Shown one piece after another: positions 1-9,080 of a stretch of DNA of 64,000 nucleotides. The position numbers and the translations under genes were made by a program. Position 1 is the stretch's first letter. Every line of letters begins with the position of its first letter. Source of the DNA: Stutzerimonas stutzeri (GTDB taxonomy: Bacteria; Pseudomonadota; Gammaproteobacteria; Pseudomonadales; Pseudomonadaceae); assembly GCF_038561965.1 (NCBI RefSeq), contig NZ_CP139348.1, positions 2,604,001-2,668,000 of the forward strand. Direction: 5' to 3'. The notes beneath the pieces are model-generated. The model searched no databases. It saw nothing but the letters and a program-made list of their open reading frames with translations, and was not told the DNA's origin.

Positions 1-942
1 CTCTTCAGCCTTGGCCAGATCCAGGCGCACCTTGCTGGCGGCCTTCCACGGCACGTTCACCAGCCAGTCGATATAGGTGCGAACAACCGTGGCCTCTGCT
101 GACATCGGAGACATCTGCCTGAGCTTGTTGAGCTCAGCCTGCGCCTTGGTGTAGGCGTCCTTGCTCAAGCCGGCGTTCTCGATACGCTTTTTCAGCTCAT
201 CGACTTCGTTGTGGCCTTCGTCGATGTCGCCAAGTTCTTTCTGAATGGCCTTCATCTGCTCATTCAGGTAGTACTCGCGCTGGCTGCGCTCCATTTGCTT
301 TTTGACGCGACCGCGAATGCGCTTTTCAACCTGTAACAGGTCGATTTCCGCGTCCAGCAGCGCCAGCACGTGTTCAACACGGGCCGGCAAATCGGTAATT
401 TCGAGGATCTGCTGCTTCTGCTCGATCTTCAGCGCCATGTGCGCAGCCATTGTATCGACCAGGCGCGCGGGCTCATCGATGCTGCTCAGGGAGGACAAAA
501 CCTCGGCGGGGACCTTCTTGCCCAACTGCACGTACTGCTCGAACTGGCTCAGCAGGCTACGCGTGAAGACTTCGGATTCACGCGCTTCTACATCCGCTTC
601 CTCGATCAGCGAAACCTCAGCGCGGCAATGGTCATCCACGTCGACGAAGCGCTCGATCACGCCACGCTGCTCACCTTCAACCAAGACCTTGACGGTGCCG
701 TCTGGCAGCTTGAGGAGCTGCAGCACGGTAGCCACCGTACCAACGCGATACAACGCATCTTCAACCGGATCGTCATCAGCCGGGTTCTTCTGAGCCAGCA
801 AAAGGATCTGCTTATCGCCGGACATGGCAGACTCGAGCGCTTCGATGGATTTTTCACGGCCAACGAAAAGCGGGATCACCATGTGCGGGTAAACCACCAC
901 ATCGCGCAGCGGCAAAAGGGGCAATTCGATGGTTGTCTTCAT
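1..942 (-). CDS. lon: Lon ATP-dependent protease, N-terminal part (cut by window edge)
   Basis: Lon is a cytoplasmic AAA+ serine protease that degrades misfolded and regulatory proteins. The frame opens at ATG 942 (MKTTIELPLLPLRDVVVYPH) and runs off the window at base 1, giving about 314 residues. These cover the N-terminal substrate-binding domain and the following helical region, including the conserved stretch SQREYYLNEQMKAIQKELG. The AAA+ module and the catalytic Ser-Lys dyad lie outside the window. The gene follows clpX on the same strand with a 132-base gap containing the clpX terminator and a possible heat-shock promoter. Family identity is very secure; the start is supported by the canonical Lon N-terminus. 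Confidence 0.96.
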   Translation of the reverse strand, partial: MKTTIELPLLPLRDVVVYPHMVIPLFVGREKSIEALESAMSGDKQILLLAQKNPADDDPVEDALYRVGTVATVLQLLKLPDGTVKVLVEGEQRGVIERFVDVDDHCRAEVSLIEEADVEARESEVFTRSLLSQFEQYVQLGKKVPAEVLSSLSSIDEPARLVDTMAAHMALKIEQKQQILEITDLPARVEHVLALLDAEIDLLQVEKRIRGRVKKQMERSQREYYLNEQMKAIQKELGDIDEGHNEVDELKKRIENAGLSKDAYTKAQAELNKLRQMSPMSAEATVVRTYIDWLVNVPWKAASKVRLDLAKAEE

Positions 943-1001
943 AAATTAAGCTCTACGACGGCCATACGGCGGTAAACGGACGGGCAATACCCTTGCAGCA
1001 A

Positions 1002-1030
1002 AGATGAGGGCACGCACCGCAAAAAACAAG
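1002..1030 (-). promoter_or_regulatory. Possible sigma-32 (heat-shock) promoter for lon
   Basis: Read on the minus strand the segment is CTTGTTT, 13 bases, then CCCTCATCT, close to the heat-shock consensus CTTGAAA-N13-15-CCCCATNT. It lies 60-88 bases upstream of the lon start and past the clpX terminator, where a lon promoter is expected. The -10 has one extra base, so this is a pattern match only. Confidence 0.4.
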
Positions 1031-1046
1031 GCGCCGAACCAAATGC

Positions 1047-1068
1047 AAAGGGGCCCGTAGGCCCCTTT
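1047..1068 (-). terminator. Terminator after clpX
   Basis: A perfect 9-bp stem (AAAGGGGCC / GGCCCCTTT) with a 4-base loop lies 7 bases past the clpX stop codon. The T-run is short and interrupted, so readthrough into lon is possible. Confidence 0.7.
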
Positions 1069-1074
1069 GTTCGA

Positions 1075-2355
1075 TTACGCCTCAGGCGCCGCCTTAGCTG
1101 GCGGCTCGGTGTTCTCGTAAATCAGCAAAGGCTGGGATGTGCCTTCGATCACGCTTTCATCGATGACAACCTTGCTGACTTCCTTCTGCGAAGGAATCTC
1201 ATACATGGTGTTCAGCAATACCCCCTCAAGAATTGAACGCAGACCGCGCGCGCCAGTCTTGCGCTCAAGCGCGCGAGACGCGACAGCTTTAAGCGCGTCT
1301 GGACGGAATTCGAGATCCACACCCTCGAGTTCGAATAGCTTGGCGTACTGCTTGGTCAGCGCATTCTTCGGCTCGGTCAGAATCTGAATCAACGCTGCCT
1401 CATCGAGCTCATCGAGCGTGGCAATTACCGGCAGACGACCAACGAACTCGGGAATCAGGCCAAACTTAACCAGGTCATCCGGCTCCACAGCACGCAGCGC
1501 TTCTCCGATCTTCTTGCCCGGATCTTTGCTACGCACCTCGGCATTGAAGCCGATTCCACCCTGAGTCGAGCGCCCCTGAATGACTTTTTCCAAGCCTGCG
1601 AACGCACCACCACAAATGAACAGGATGTTACGCGTATCGACCTGCAGGAATTCCTGCTGCGGGTGCTTGCGACCGCCCTGCGGAGGAACGGACGCAACGG
1701 TACCCTCGATCAGCTTGAGCAGCGCCTGCTGCACGCCTTCGCCGGACACGTCACGAGTAATGGAGGGGTTATCGGATTTGCGGGAGATTTTGTCGATTTC
1801 GTCGATGTAGACGATGCCCATCTGGGCTTTTTCGACATCGTAATCGCACTTCTGCAACAGCTTCTGGATGATGTTTTCCACGTCCTCGCCTACATAACCC
1901 GCCTCGGTAAGCGTGGTTGCATCAGCGATTGTGAACGGAACATTTAGCAGACGTGCCAAAGTCTCAGCCAGCAGCGTCTTGCCGGAGCCGGTTGGGCCGA
2001 TCAGCAGAATATTGCTCTTGCCCAGTTCGACTTCTTCTTTCTTGTCGCGCTGGTTGAGTCGCTTGTAATGATTGTAAACGGCCACCGCCAGGATCTTCTT
2101 GGCACGTTCCTGACCAATGACGTACTGGTCGAGAATGCCGCTGATCTCCTTGGGCGCAGGCAGTTTGTGCGCGTTGCTCTCGGCCTGCGCTTCCTGCACC
2201 TCCTCGCGGATGATGTCATTGCACAGGTCGACGCACTCGTCGCAGATGAAAACGGAGGGCCCGGCGATCAATTTGCGTACTTCATGCTGGCTTTTGCCGC
2301 AAAAAGAGCAATAAAGCAGTTTGCCGGAGTCCTCGCCGTTGCGGGTGTCAGTCAT
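1075..2355 (-). CDS. clpX: ClpX, ATPase subunit of the ClpXP protease
   Basis: ClpX is the hexameric AAA+ unfoldase that recognises tagged proteins and feeds them to ClpP. The 426-residue product has the family's normal length. Residues 16-41 form the zinc-binding domain (CSFC and CDEC pairs). A Walker A GPTGSGKT and Walker B IVYIDEID follow, then the RKH pore loop (GGRKHPQQEF) and the ClpP-docking IGF loop (GGIGF). A longer in-frame start exists at 2400, but ATG 2355 gives the canonical N-terminus MTDTRNGEDSGKLLYCSFCG, so it is preferred. It follows clpP by 97 bases on the same strand, the usual gamma-proteobacterial order. Confidence 0.98.
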   Translation of the reverse strand: MTDTRNGEDSGKLLYCSFCGKSQHEVRKLIAGPSVFICDECVDLCNDIIREEVQEAQAESNAHKLPAPKEISGILDQYVIGQERAKKILAVAVYNHYKRLNQRDKKEEVELGKSNILLIGPTGSGKTLLAETLARLLNVPFTIADATTLTEAGYVGEDVENIIQKLLQKCDYDVEKAQMGIVYIDEIDKISRKSDNPSITRDVSGEGVQQALLKLIEGTVASVPPQGGRKHPQQEFLQVDTRNILFICGGAFAGLEKVIQGRSTQGGIGFNAEVRSKDPGKKIGEALRAVEPDDLVKFGLIPEFVGRLPVIATLDELDEAALIQILTEPKNALTKQYAKLFELEGVDLEFRPDALKAVASRALERKTGARGLRSILEGVLLNTMYEIPSQKEVSKVVIDESVIEGTSQPLLIYENTEPPAKAAPEA

Positions 2356-2452
2356 TCGATCGATCCAATCGGGAAGGCTTGAAACACAAGATGAAGGCAT
2401 TCGTGGGCTTTTTCAAGCCCACGGAGCAGCCACGTATCGCAGGCTGCGGAGA

Positions 2453-3091
2453 TCAGACGGCCATTTGACGCTGGGTCAGAACCTGGTCGATCAACCCGTA
2501 CTTGACGGCTTCCTCACCGCTCATAAAGTTGTCGCGGTCGGTATCGCGGGCAATCACTTCCATCGGCTGACCGGTATGGTGAGCCATTACCTTGTTCAGG
2601 CGTTCACGGATAGTCAGAATTTCCCGGGCATGAATCTCGATGTCCGAAGCCTGACCCTGGAATCCGCCCAATGGCTGGTGGATCATCATGCGTGAATGTG
2701 GCAGGCAATAACGCTTGCCCGCGGCACCGCCTGTCAGAAGCAAGGCACCCATGGAGCAGGCCTGACCGATGCAGATGGTCGATACATCCGGCTTGATGAA
2801 CTGCATGGTGTCGTAGATCGACATGCCGGCAGTCACCGACCCACCAGGGGAATTGATGTAGAGGTGAATGTCTTTCTCGGGGTTTTCAGCCTCGAGGAAC
2901 AGCATCTGCGCGACGATCAGGTTGGCCATGTAGTCTTCGACCTGCCCAACCATGAAGATCACCCGCTCCTTGAGGAGTCGGGAATAAATGTCATAGGCGC
3001 GCTCGCCGCGAGCGGACTGCTCGATCACCATCGGGACCAGGCCGCCGGCGGCCTGAATGTCCGGAACTTGCATAAAAGGATTGCGGGACAT
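2453..3091 (-). CDS. clpP: ClpP, proteolytic subunit of the Clp protease
   Basis: ClpP is a cytoplasmic serine protease forming a barrel of two heptamers that degrades substrates unfolded by ClpX or ClpA. The 212-residue protein has the full catalytic triad by position: Ser113 (GQACSMGA), His138 (MMIHQPLGG) and Asp187 (RDTDRDNF). The short N-terminal stretch before the conserved domain is likely a propeptide, as in E. coli. The start ATG 3091 has GGGAG upstream. It sits between tig and clpX on the same strand; a strong hairpin separates it from tig. Confidence 0.98.
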   Translation of the reverse strand: MSRNPFMQVPDIQAAGGLVPMVIEQSARGERAYDIYSRLLKERVIFMVGQVEDYMANLIVAQMLFLEAENPEKDIHLYINSPGGSVTAGMSIYDTMQFIKPDVSTICIGQACSMGALLLTGGAAGKRYCLPHSRMMIHQPLGGFQGQASDIEIHAREILTIRERLNKVMAHHTGQPMEVIARDTDRDNFMSGEEAVKYGLIDQVLTQRQMAV

Positions 3092-3127
3092 GTTCCAACG
3101 ATACTCCCTATGTCATGCCTCAAAAGA

Positions 3128-3154
3128 CATAAGCCAGCACGAGGCTGGCTTATG
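3128..3154 (-). terminator. Hairpin terminator after tig
   Basis: An 11-bp perfect stem (CATAAGCCAGC / GCTGGCTTATG) with a 5-base loop, followed on the minus strand by TCTTTTG, lies 26 bases past the tig stop and upstream of clpP. Confidence 0.75.
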
Positions 3155-3180
3155 TTTGTGCACTCGAATATATGAAGAAA

Positions 3181-4491
3181 TCAGGCTGCTTGCGGGGCTT
3201 CCGCAGGTTTGACAGCTTCTTCGTAGGAGACCGACTTGTCGGTCACTTTAGCCTGCTGCAGGACAGTATCTACAACTTGCTCTTCGAGCACAACCGAACG
3301 AACTTCGTTCAATTGCTCGGCGTTCTTGTAGTACCAGGCAACGACCTGCTCAGGCTCCTGATAGGCTGAAGCCATTTCTTCGATCAGCTCGCGAACGCGG
3401 GCTTCATCAGGCTTCAGCTCCTTCTGCTTGACCACTTCGGCGACGATCAGCCCCAGCACGACGCGGCGCTTGGCCTGCTCCTGGAACAGATCGGCCGGCA
3501 GCTGCTCGGGATTGATGTTGCCGCCGAACTGCTGAACGGCCTGGGTGCGCAGACGGTTCACTTCGTTGTCGATCAGTGCCTTGGGCACTTCGATCGGATT
3601 GCCCGCTACCAGACCTTCCATGACCTGGTTCTTCACCTTGGTCTTGATAGCCTGGCGCAGTTCGCGCTCCATGTTCTTCTTAACTTCGGCGCGGAAGCCT
3701 TCGACGCCACCTTCCTGAACACCGAACTGGGCGAAGAACTCGTCATTCAGCTCGGGCAGTTGCGGAGCGGCAATGGCGTTCACGGTAACGGTGAACTCGG
3801 CGGTTTTGCCGGCCAGGTCGAGGTTCTGATAGTCCTCGGGGAAGGTCGGATTGATCACGCGCTCTTCACCAGTCTTGGCGCCGACCAGGGCATCTTCAAA
3901 GCCTGGAATCATGCGGCCCGAACCCAGCACCAGCTGAGTGCCCGTGGCCGAACCACCAGCGAAGACTTCACCGTCGATCTTGCCGACGAAGTCGATGGTC
4001 AGCTGGTCGCCGCTCTCGGCAGCTCGCTCGACAGTCTCGAAACGGGTGTTCTGCTTGCGCAGGATGTCCAACATGTTGTCGACATCACTGTCGGCCACTT
4101 CGGCCTGCAGACGCTCGATTTCGATAGCCTCGAAACCGGCAACTTCAAACTCGGGGAACACTTCGAAGGTGGCGACGTATTCCAGGTCCTTGCCCTTTTC
4201 GAACACTTTCGGCTCGACGGACGGGGCACCGGCCGGATTCAGTTTTTCGGCAACGACGGCTTCGTAGAAACTCGACTGGATCAGGTCACCTAGCGCTTCT
4301 TGACGGGCGGCTTCTTCGTAACGCTGACGGATCACGCTCATCGGCACCTTGCCGGGGCGGAAACCAGGGATCTTGGCACGGCTGGCGGTCTGTTGCAGAC
4401 GCTTGTTGACTTCGGTCTCGATACGCTCGACCGGCACGCCGATGGTCATGCGGCGCTCAAGAGCGGAGGTGCTTTCAACAGAAACTTGCAT
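3181..4491 (-). CDS. tig: Trigger factor, ribosome-associated chaperone
   Basis: Trigger factor binds the ribosomal exit tunnel and nascent chains and has peptidyl-prolyl isomerase activity. The 436-residue protein has the N-terminal ribosome-binding domain with the signature GFRPGKVPMSVIRQRY at about residue 44-60. The FKBP-like isomerase domain follows around residues 150-245 (GDQLTIDFVGKIDG), then the long helical C-terminal chaperone domain. The window offers a start 24 bases upstream, but ATG 4491 gives the canonical MQVSVESTSALERR and is preceded by GAGGAAA at good spacing. A sigma-70-like promoter is visible upstream. Confidence 0.98.
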   Translation of the reverse strand: MQVSVESTSALERRMTIGVPVERIETEVNKRLQQTASRAKIPGFRPGKVPMSVIRQRYEEAARQEALGDLIQSSFYEAVVAEKLNPAGAPSVEPKVFEKGKDLEYVATFEVFPEFEVAGFEAIEIERLQAEVADSDVDNMLDILRKQNTRFETVERAAESGDQLTIDFVGKIDGEVFAGGSATGTQLVLGSGRMIPGFEDALVGAKTGEERVINPTFPEDYQNLDLAGKTAEFTVTVNAIAAPQLPELNDEFFAQFGVQEGGVEGFRAEVKKNMERELRQAIKTKVKNQVMEGLVAGNPIEVPKALIDNEVNRLRTQAVQQFGGNINPEQLPADLFQEQAKRRVVLGLIVAEVVKQKELKPDEARVRELIEEMASAYQEPEQVVAWYYKNAEQLNEVRSVVLEEQVVDTVLQQAKVTDKSVSYEEAVKPAEAPQAA

Positions 4492-4548
4492 GGATTTTCC
4501 TCGTTGCACAGACATTAGCCGGGCGTTCCGGCCCCAGAATGGGCAAGC

Positions 4549-4577
4549 ATTCTAGTGGCTCGATTGACATAAGTCAC
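4549..4577 (-). promoter_or_regulatory. Sigma-70-like promoter of tig
   Basis: On the minus strand GTGACT is followed by 17 bases and TAGAAT, ending 58 bases upstream of the tig start. The -10 matches five of six consensus bases and the -35 four of six. The rest of the 337-base gap 4492-4828 holds one hairpin (4739-4776) and no gene I can support. Confidence 0.55.
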
Positions 4578-4738
4578 CCTGCCTGTCGCGACGAGCCAAA
4601 TGGCGGCTAGACAAGCCAGTGAAAGTCACAACTGCGCACCACCAGCCAGCACAGCGACGCGTTGATGCTTGCCATCGCTCCAACTTTCCAGTTTGCCCGC
4701 TACCTACGACAGTGCGACCCAACACCCTCTGTATCTAC

Positions 4739-4776
4739 AGACGCTGCCTACTGAAGACTTTCAACAGGCAGCGTCT
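4739..4776. repeat. Hairpin-forming inverted repeat downstream of norD
   Basis: AGACGCTGCCT and its exact reverse complement AGGCAGCGTCT are separated by 16 bases. It lies 53-90 bases past the norD stop. No T-run follows on either strand, so it may protect an mRNA 3' end or act as a factor-assisted stop rather than a simple terminator. Confidence 0.5.
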
Positions 4777-4828
4777 CCGCCCTTGAGCGTGCGTACCGAC
4801 CACAAGTCTGGATGCGCTGCACCGGGCG

Positions 4829-6847
4829 CTAGCCTTGTACAAGCCGCTTCATCCAGTCGAGCAGCACCGTAGGCAGCAGGTCCGGACGGGGCAGCAGCGC
4901 GTAACGGGTGGCGCCGAATATCCGTGGCAGGTAAGCGCTGGCCTGCCGGTCGATGGTCAGGCAGAACGGCGATATTCCCTGCAGCACCGCTTCCAGTACC
5001 GCCTGACGGGTATCCTCAATTCCATATCGGCCTTCGTAATCGTCGTTGTCACTGGGCTTTCCATCGGACAGCACCAGCAGCAGTCGACGGGCTGCCGGCT
5101 GGTGCATCAGGCCGGCGCTGGCATGACGGATAGCCGCGCCGCAGCGGGTGTAATGCTCCGGTTCCAGGGAGGCAATACGCAGCGCTACGTCTTGCCCGTA
5201 AGCCTCCTCGAAGATCTTGATATCGCGGACCACGACCGCTTCCCTGCCCTGCCCTGAAAATGCCTGTATCGCGTAGGGTGCACCCAGGCTCTGCAGCGCG
5301 ATGCTGACTAACAACAGGGCTTCACGCTCGACATCTATTACACGCCGCCCTTGTGATATCCAGCTGTCCGTCGATCCGCTGACGTCGATAAGCAGCAGGA
5401 TGACCAGATTTCGCTCAGCGCAACGTTGCGTGCGGTACAGGCGATCCGTCAGCCCGCTGCCGGCCCGCAGATTCGCGAGTGCATCGACATAGGCATCCAG
5501 ATCCAGCTCGTCTCCATCGACCTGACCACGCAACCAGACCCGATGCGTGCGCAGCAATTCGAAACGGCGGCGAATCCCCTCGAGCAATCCTCGATGGGAT
5601 TCGAGCGTTTCCGCTACCCAGGCTGGATTACCCGGGGGAGCCGTGCGCACCTGCACAAGGGCGCTCTGTTCGCGGTAATGCTGCTCACGGTAATCCCACT
5701 CGGGATAGGCAATTCCTCGTTGCGCAGCCGAAAAACCGGGCGCAAGCACGCTAGCCCAGGCATCTGGTGGATCATCGGCCAGCAGCACCTCCTTGGGTTG
5801 TCCGGGTGAAGCCACCAGACGCGCCTGTGGAAGATCGCCGAGCATTTCACCGAACAGCTCGGCATCCGCATCGTCCCGATCGATGGGCCGCTGCAGGCCC
5901 ATCGGGTCTTCGGCATGGGGATGCGGCTCGTCCAGCTGGATCATCAGCGGCCCGCTTTCCTCCGACTCATCCTCATCAGGGCGCGCCTGGCGAACATCGG
6001 GCCGTCGTTCGAGCCGCACGCTCTGCGGCGCTGACTGAGTGGAGTCGAACGAACTCTGAGCAGCGACGGAATGGTGATGGCGTGACACGGGAGCCAACAG
6101 CATGCCGGTCCACCAATCGGCGAATAGGGGCTCCTGACCGATGCGTTCTCCAGAAGCAGATGCCAACCCCCATTGAGCCAACAATCGAACCGCCAGCTCG
6201 CATGAGTCGTCTGGCGTAGACGAATGCGGAACACCATCAGTTTCACCCACCAGCAACGCACGCACGCGAGCCTCCAGCGGGCGTCGTGCCGAACCGAATG
6301 CATTCAGCGCTGGACGACGCGCAAGTGCACAGGCCCGTAATGCCTGCACCGGGCCAGCGAGCCCAGGCATTTCCTCCAGCAGTTCACGCTCGGCAGCTTG
6401 GGCTTCAAGCAGCTGGTACAGCGCCGCCGCAAGTGGTGGGAGGCTGCGCCACTGCGACAGTGCACTGCCGCGACGGATGCGCATCGCCTGCTGCAACGCC
6501 ATCACTTTATAGAGGGTCGCCGCAAGCGGGCGGTCAGAAATATCCAGCATGCGGGGCAACCAGATACTCGCACCATCGGTTGCCGGTACTGCAGCGAGCC
6601 GCTGCGGTTTGGGGCTGCGTCCGAACCAGTCGGCGAGCAATGTCGGTCGTGCCGGCGGCTGGGCGATACGCAGCCGATAGCTGTTGCCGAACACCGCCGA
6701 CAGCAGCAGCTCCAGGCGCTCCGCCACCTCGCTGAGCGGCAGGCTCGCTGGTGCGTTCGGCTCGGGGCTGTAGCGACGCCAGAGGCGCTGGGCGAAGACG
6801 GTCGCATGCCGCGCGGCATCGGTGAGAACCTCTTCAGCTTCGGCCAT
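4829..6847 (-). CDS. norD: NorD, nitric oxide reductase activation protein (VWA domain)
   Basis: NorD is needed to mature or activate cytochrome-c-dependent NO reductase, probably working with the ATPase NorQ like other MoxR/VWA pairs. The 672-residue protein has a low-complexity acidic middle (DEDESEESG) and a C-terminal von Willebrand A domain. That domain carries the MIDAS-type motif LLIDVSGSTDSW, a conserved Thr region (EHYTRCGAAIRHA) and VLSDGKPSDNDDYEG, which is characteristic of NorD/CbbO proteins. The reading frame is open to 6967, but ATG 6847 (MAEAEEVL) lies two bases after the norQ stop and is the natural start. It ends the nirK-nor cluster. Confidence 0.92.
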   Translation of the reverse strand: MAEAEEVLTDAARHATVFAQRLWRRYSPEPNAPASLPLSEVAERLELLLSAVFGNSYRLRIAQPPARPTLLADWFGRSPKPQRLAAVPATDGASIWLPRMLDISDRPLAATLYKVMALQQAMRIRRGSALSQWRSLPPLAAALYQLLEAQAAERELLEEMPGLAGPVQALRACALARRPALNAFGSARRPLEARVRALLVGETDGVPHSSTPDDSCELAVRLLAQWGLASASGERIGQEPLFADWWTGMLLAPVSRHHHSVAAQSSFDSTQSAPQSVRLERRPDVRQARPDEDESEESGPLMIQLDEPHPHAEDPMGLQRPIDRDDADAELFGEMLGDLPQARLVASPGQPKEVLLADDPPDAWASVLAPGFSAAQRGIAYPEWDYREQHYREQSALVQVRTAPPGNPAWVAETLESHRGLLEGIRRRFELLRTHRVWLRGQVDGDELDLDAYVDALANLRAGSGLTDRLYRTQRCAERNLVILLLIDVSGSTDSWISQGRRVIDVEREALLLVSIALQSLGAPYAIQAFSGQGREAVVVRDIKIFEEAYGQDVALRIASLEPEHYTRCGAAIRHASAGLMHQPAARRLLLVLSDGKPSDNDDYEGRYGIEDTRQAVLEAVLQGISPFCLTIDRQASAYLPRIFGATRYALLPRPDLLPTVLLDWMKRLVQG

Positions 6848-6849
6848 GC

Positions 6850-7665
6850 CTAGATGAATGTTCCGTCGACCAGATCGCGCATCGCTCCGACCAGCGCTTC
6901 GTCGTCCGAAAGTGGCGATACGATTGCCGCCAGGCAAGCTTCTCGCACGGCTATGCCATCGGCACAAAGTGCGCCTGCAGCTATCAGCAGGCGGGTGCTG
7001 GGTACCTCGGCCAAGCCACGGTCACGCAGCGCTCGCAGCCTGCGCGCCAATGTGACCAAAGCACGCGAGGTCGGTGCATCGACACCACTCTCGCGCTGGA
7101 CGATCTTCGCCTCTTCCTCTTCCCCCGGAAAATCCAGGTCCATCGCCACGAACCGCTGACGCGTGCTCGGCTTGAGATCCTTTAGCATGCGCTGATAGCC
7201 CGGATTGTAGGAGATCACCAACTGGAAGCCCGGCGAGGCCATCAGCAATTCGCCGGTCTTGTCGATCGGCAGCAGACGCCGATGATCGGTAAGAGCGTGC
7301 AGAACGACCACGGTGTCCTGCCTCGCTTCGACGACTTCATCCAGATAGCAGATAGCCCCCTCACGTACGGCTCGGGTGAGAGGGCCGTCCTGCCAGACAG
7401 TGCCGTCATGGCGAATGAGGAAACGCCCGATCAGATCGCTGGCCGACAGGTCATCGTGGCAGGCCACTGTGATCAGCGGCCGGCCCAGCCGCCAGGCCAT
7501 GTGCTCGACGAAGCGGGTCTTGCCGCAGCCGGTCGGTCCTTTGAGCATGACCGCCAGGCCACGCGCATGGCAGCGCTCGAACATCGCGACTTCATTGCCG
7601 CTCGCTACGTAGAACGGTTCCCCCTCGCTTGCCTGCGCCAATGGCGGGTGTTCGGGCAACGTCAC
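6850..7665 (-). CDS. norQ: NorQ, MoxR-family AAA+ ATPase for NO reductase maturation
   Basis: NorQ is a cytoplasmic AAA+ ATPase of the MoxR/CbbQ type required for active NorCB, probably for insertion of the non-haem iron. The 271-residue protein shows Walker A GPTGCGKT at about residue 43-50, Walker B AICYLDEVVEA, and the sensor region VISYNPGYQ with a downstream arginine (PSTRQRFVAMDLDFP). Its ATG overlaps the end of norB by four bases (7662-7665) and its stop is two bases before norD, so norB, norQ and norD are translationally coupled. Confidence 0.94.
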   Translation of the reverse strand: MTLPEHPPLAQASEGEPFYVASGNEVAMFERCHARGLAVMLKGPTGCGKTRFVEHMAWRLGRPLITVACHDDLSASDLIGRFLIRHDGTVWQDGPLTRAVREGAICYLDEVVEARQDTVVVLHALTDHRRLLPIDKTGELLMASPGFQLVISYNPGYQRMLKDLKPSTRQRFVAMDLDFPGEEEEAKIVQRESGVDAPTSRALVTLARRLRALRDRGLAEVPSTRLLIAAGALCADGIAVREACLAAIVSPLSDDEALVGAMRDLVDGTFI

Positions 7666-9035
7666 GTCGGGCGCACCTCCGTCTCTGCAAGCACGGGCTC
7701 CGTATCATTCAAGACGAAGCGTGGTGTGTAGCGGAAGAAGTCATAGATGAACAGGGCTACGCCCACGGTGAACAGCGACGCGGTGGCAATGAGCATCACG
7801 AAATGGATCTGAATTTTCAGCTGTGCATCCAGATAGCCCATACCCATGATCCGCTCCAGGTAGACCTGCGCGATGCCTGCCGTGGCGAACGACAGCGTCA
7901 TGCCGAACATGCCGGTGATTTGCAGCCAGAACGCCCAGTAGCCGAGCGCAGTGCCCTGCTCCCGGCGCCCGGCAGTTAGTGATGGCAAGGCGTAGGTGAT
8001 CATCGCCATGACGATCATCGCGTAGGCACCGTAGAACGCGGCATGGCCGTGCATCGCAGTGATCAAGGTGCCGTGGGTCCACTTATTGACGCTCGGCCAC
8101 GTGTGCGCCAGGCCCAGCAGCCCTGCACCGAATAGCGAGAACAGCGCGCTGCCGATCGTCCAGTGCAACGCCAGCGTATTCGGATGTGCCAGCCCCGAGC
8201 GACGCATGGCGCCATAGGCATAGGCGGCCATGCCGACGAGTGCGAGCGGCTCCAGCGCGCTGAAAAATCCGCCGATGGGCAACCAGTAAGTGGGCACGCC
8301 GACCCAGTAATAATGGTGCGCCGTACCGAGGATGCCGGCGAGAAACACCAGACCGACGATCACATACAGCCACTTTTCCATGACTTCCCGATCCGCGCCG
8401 GACAAGCGGATCAGCAGATAGGCCAGGAAGCCACCCATGATCATCATCCAGACGCCTTCGACCCACAGGTGAATCGTCCACCAACGATAGAAGATGGAAA
8501 CCGTGTAGTTCTCGTAGTGCAGCAGTGCCGGCAAATACAGCAGCGCAGCGCTGACGAAGCCGATCATCAGCACCGCTTCGGTCGTGGTGAAACGCCCTGA
8601 TTTTCGGATCGTCATGCCGATGTTGTAGAGGAAGATCAGCATGCAGATGACGATGACGATGACGATCTTGTGCGGCAGCGGCTGTTCGAGCAGCTTGTTG
8701 CCGGTGCCGTAGCGGAACAGGTAGCCGATGATCGCCGTGACGCCCATCAGCGTCCAAAGCACCAGCTGTACATAGGCCAGCTTGGTGCTATGCAGTTCGG
8801 CGCGAGACTCTTCCGGAATCATCCAGTAGGTCGCCCCCATGAAGCCGGTCAGTACCCAAACGATCAGCAGGTTGGTGTGGATGACCTTGGTCACGTCGAA
8901 CGGCAGGATGTAAAGCAGCGGGTCGGGTCCGATGTACTTGGTCGCCGACAGCAGGCCGAACACCAGCTGCAGGCCGAACAACACCATCGCGACGGCGAAG
9001 TACCAGTAAGCAACCGATTGGGACTGATAACGCAT
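7662..9035 (-). CDS. norB: NorB, catalytic subunit of cytochrome-c-dependent nitric oxide reductase
   Basis: NorB reduces 2 NO to N2O at a haem b3/non-haem iron centre in the cytoplasmic membrane. The 457-residue protein is mostly hydrophobic, with about 12 membrane helices, like the haem-copper oxidase superfamily. The metal-ligand histidines are visible in VIHTNLL, TIHLWVEGVW, GTAHHYYWVG and MHGHAAFYGAY. The conserved glutamates after His (LWVEG) and in SALEPLALVG are present. The start ATG 9035 is preceded by AGGGGAA. It is 45 bases downstream of norC. The tail after the last helix is short, in keeping with cNOR rather than quinol-dependent qNOR. Confidence 0.96.
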   Translation of the reverse strand: MRYQSQSVAYWYFAVAMVLFGLQLVFGLLSATKYIGPDPLLYILPFDVTKVIHTNLLIVWVLTGFMGATYWMIPEESRAELHSTKLAYVQLVLWTLMGVTAIIGYLFRYGTGNKLLEQPLPHKIVIVIVICMLIFLYNIGMTIRKSGRFTTTEAVLMIGFVSAALLYLPALLHYENYTVSIFYRWWTIHLWVEGVWMMIMGGFLAYLLIRLSGADREVMEKWLYVIVGLVFLAGILGTAHHYYWVGVPTYWLPIGGFFSALEPLALVGMAAYAYGAMRRSGLAHPNTLALHWTIGSALFSLFGAGLLGLAHTWPSVNKWTHGTLITAMHGHAAFYGAYAMIVMAMITYALPSLTAGRREQGTALGYWAFWLQITGMFGMTLSFATAGIAQVYLERIMGMGYLDAQLKIQIHFVMLIATASLFTVGVALFIYDFFRYTPRFVLNDTEPVLAETEVRPT

Positions 9036-9080
9036 CGTAGTTTCCCCTTGAAGCGAACGTGGGTCGGCTTGGCCGTCGTG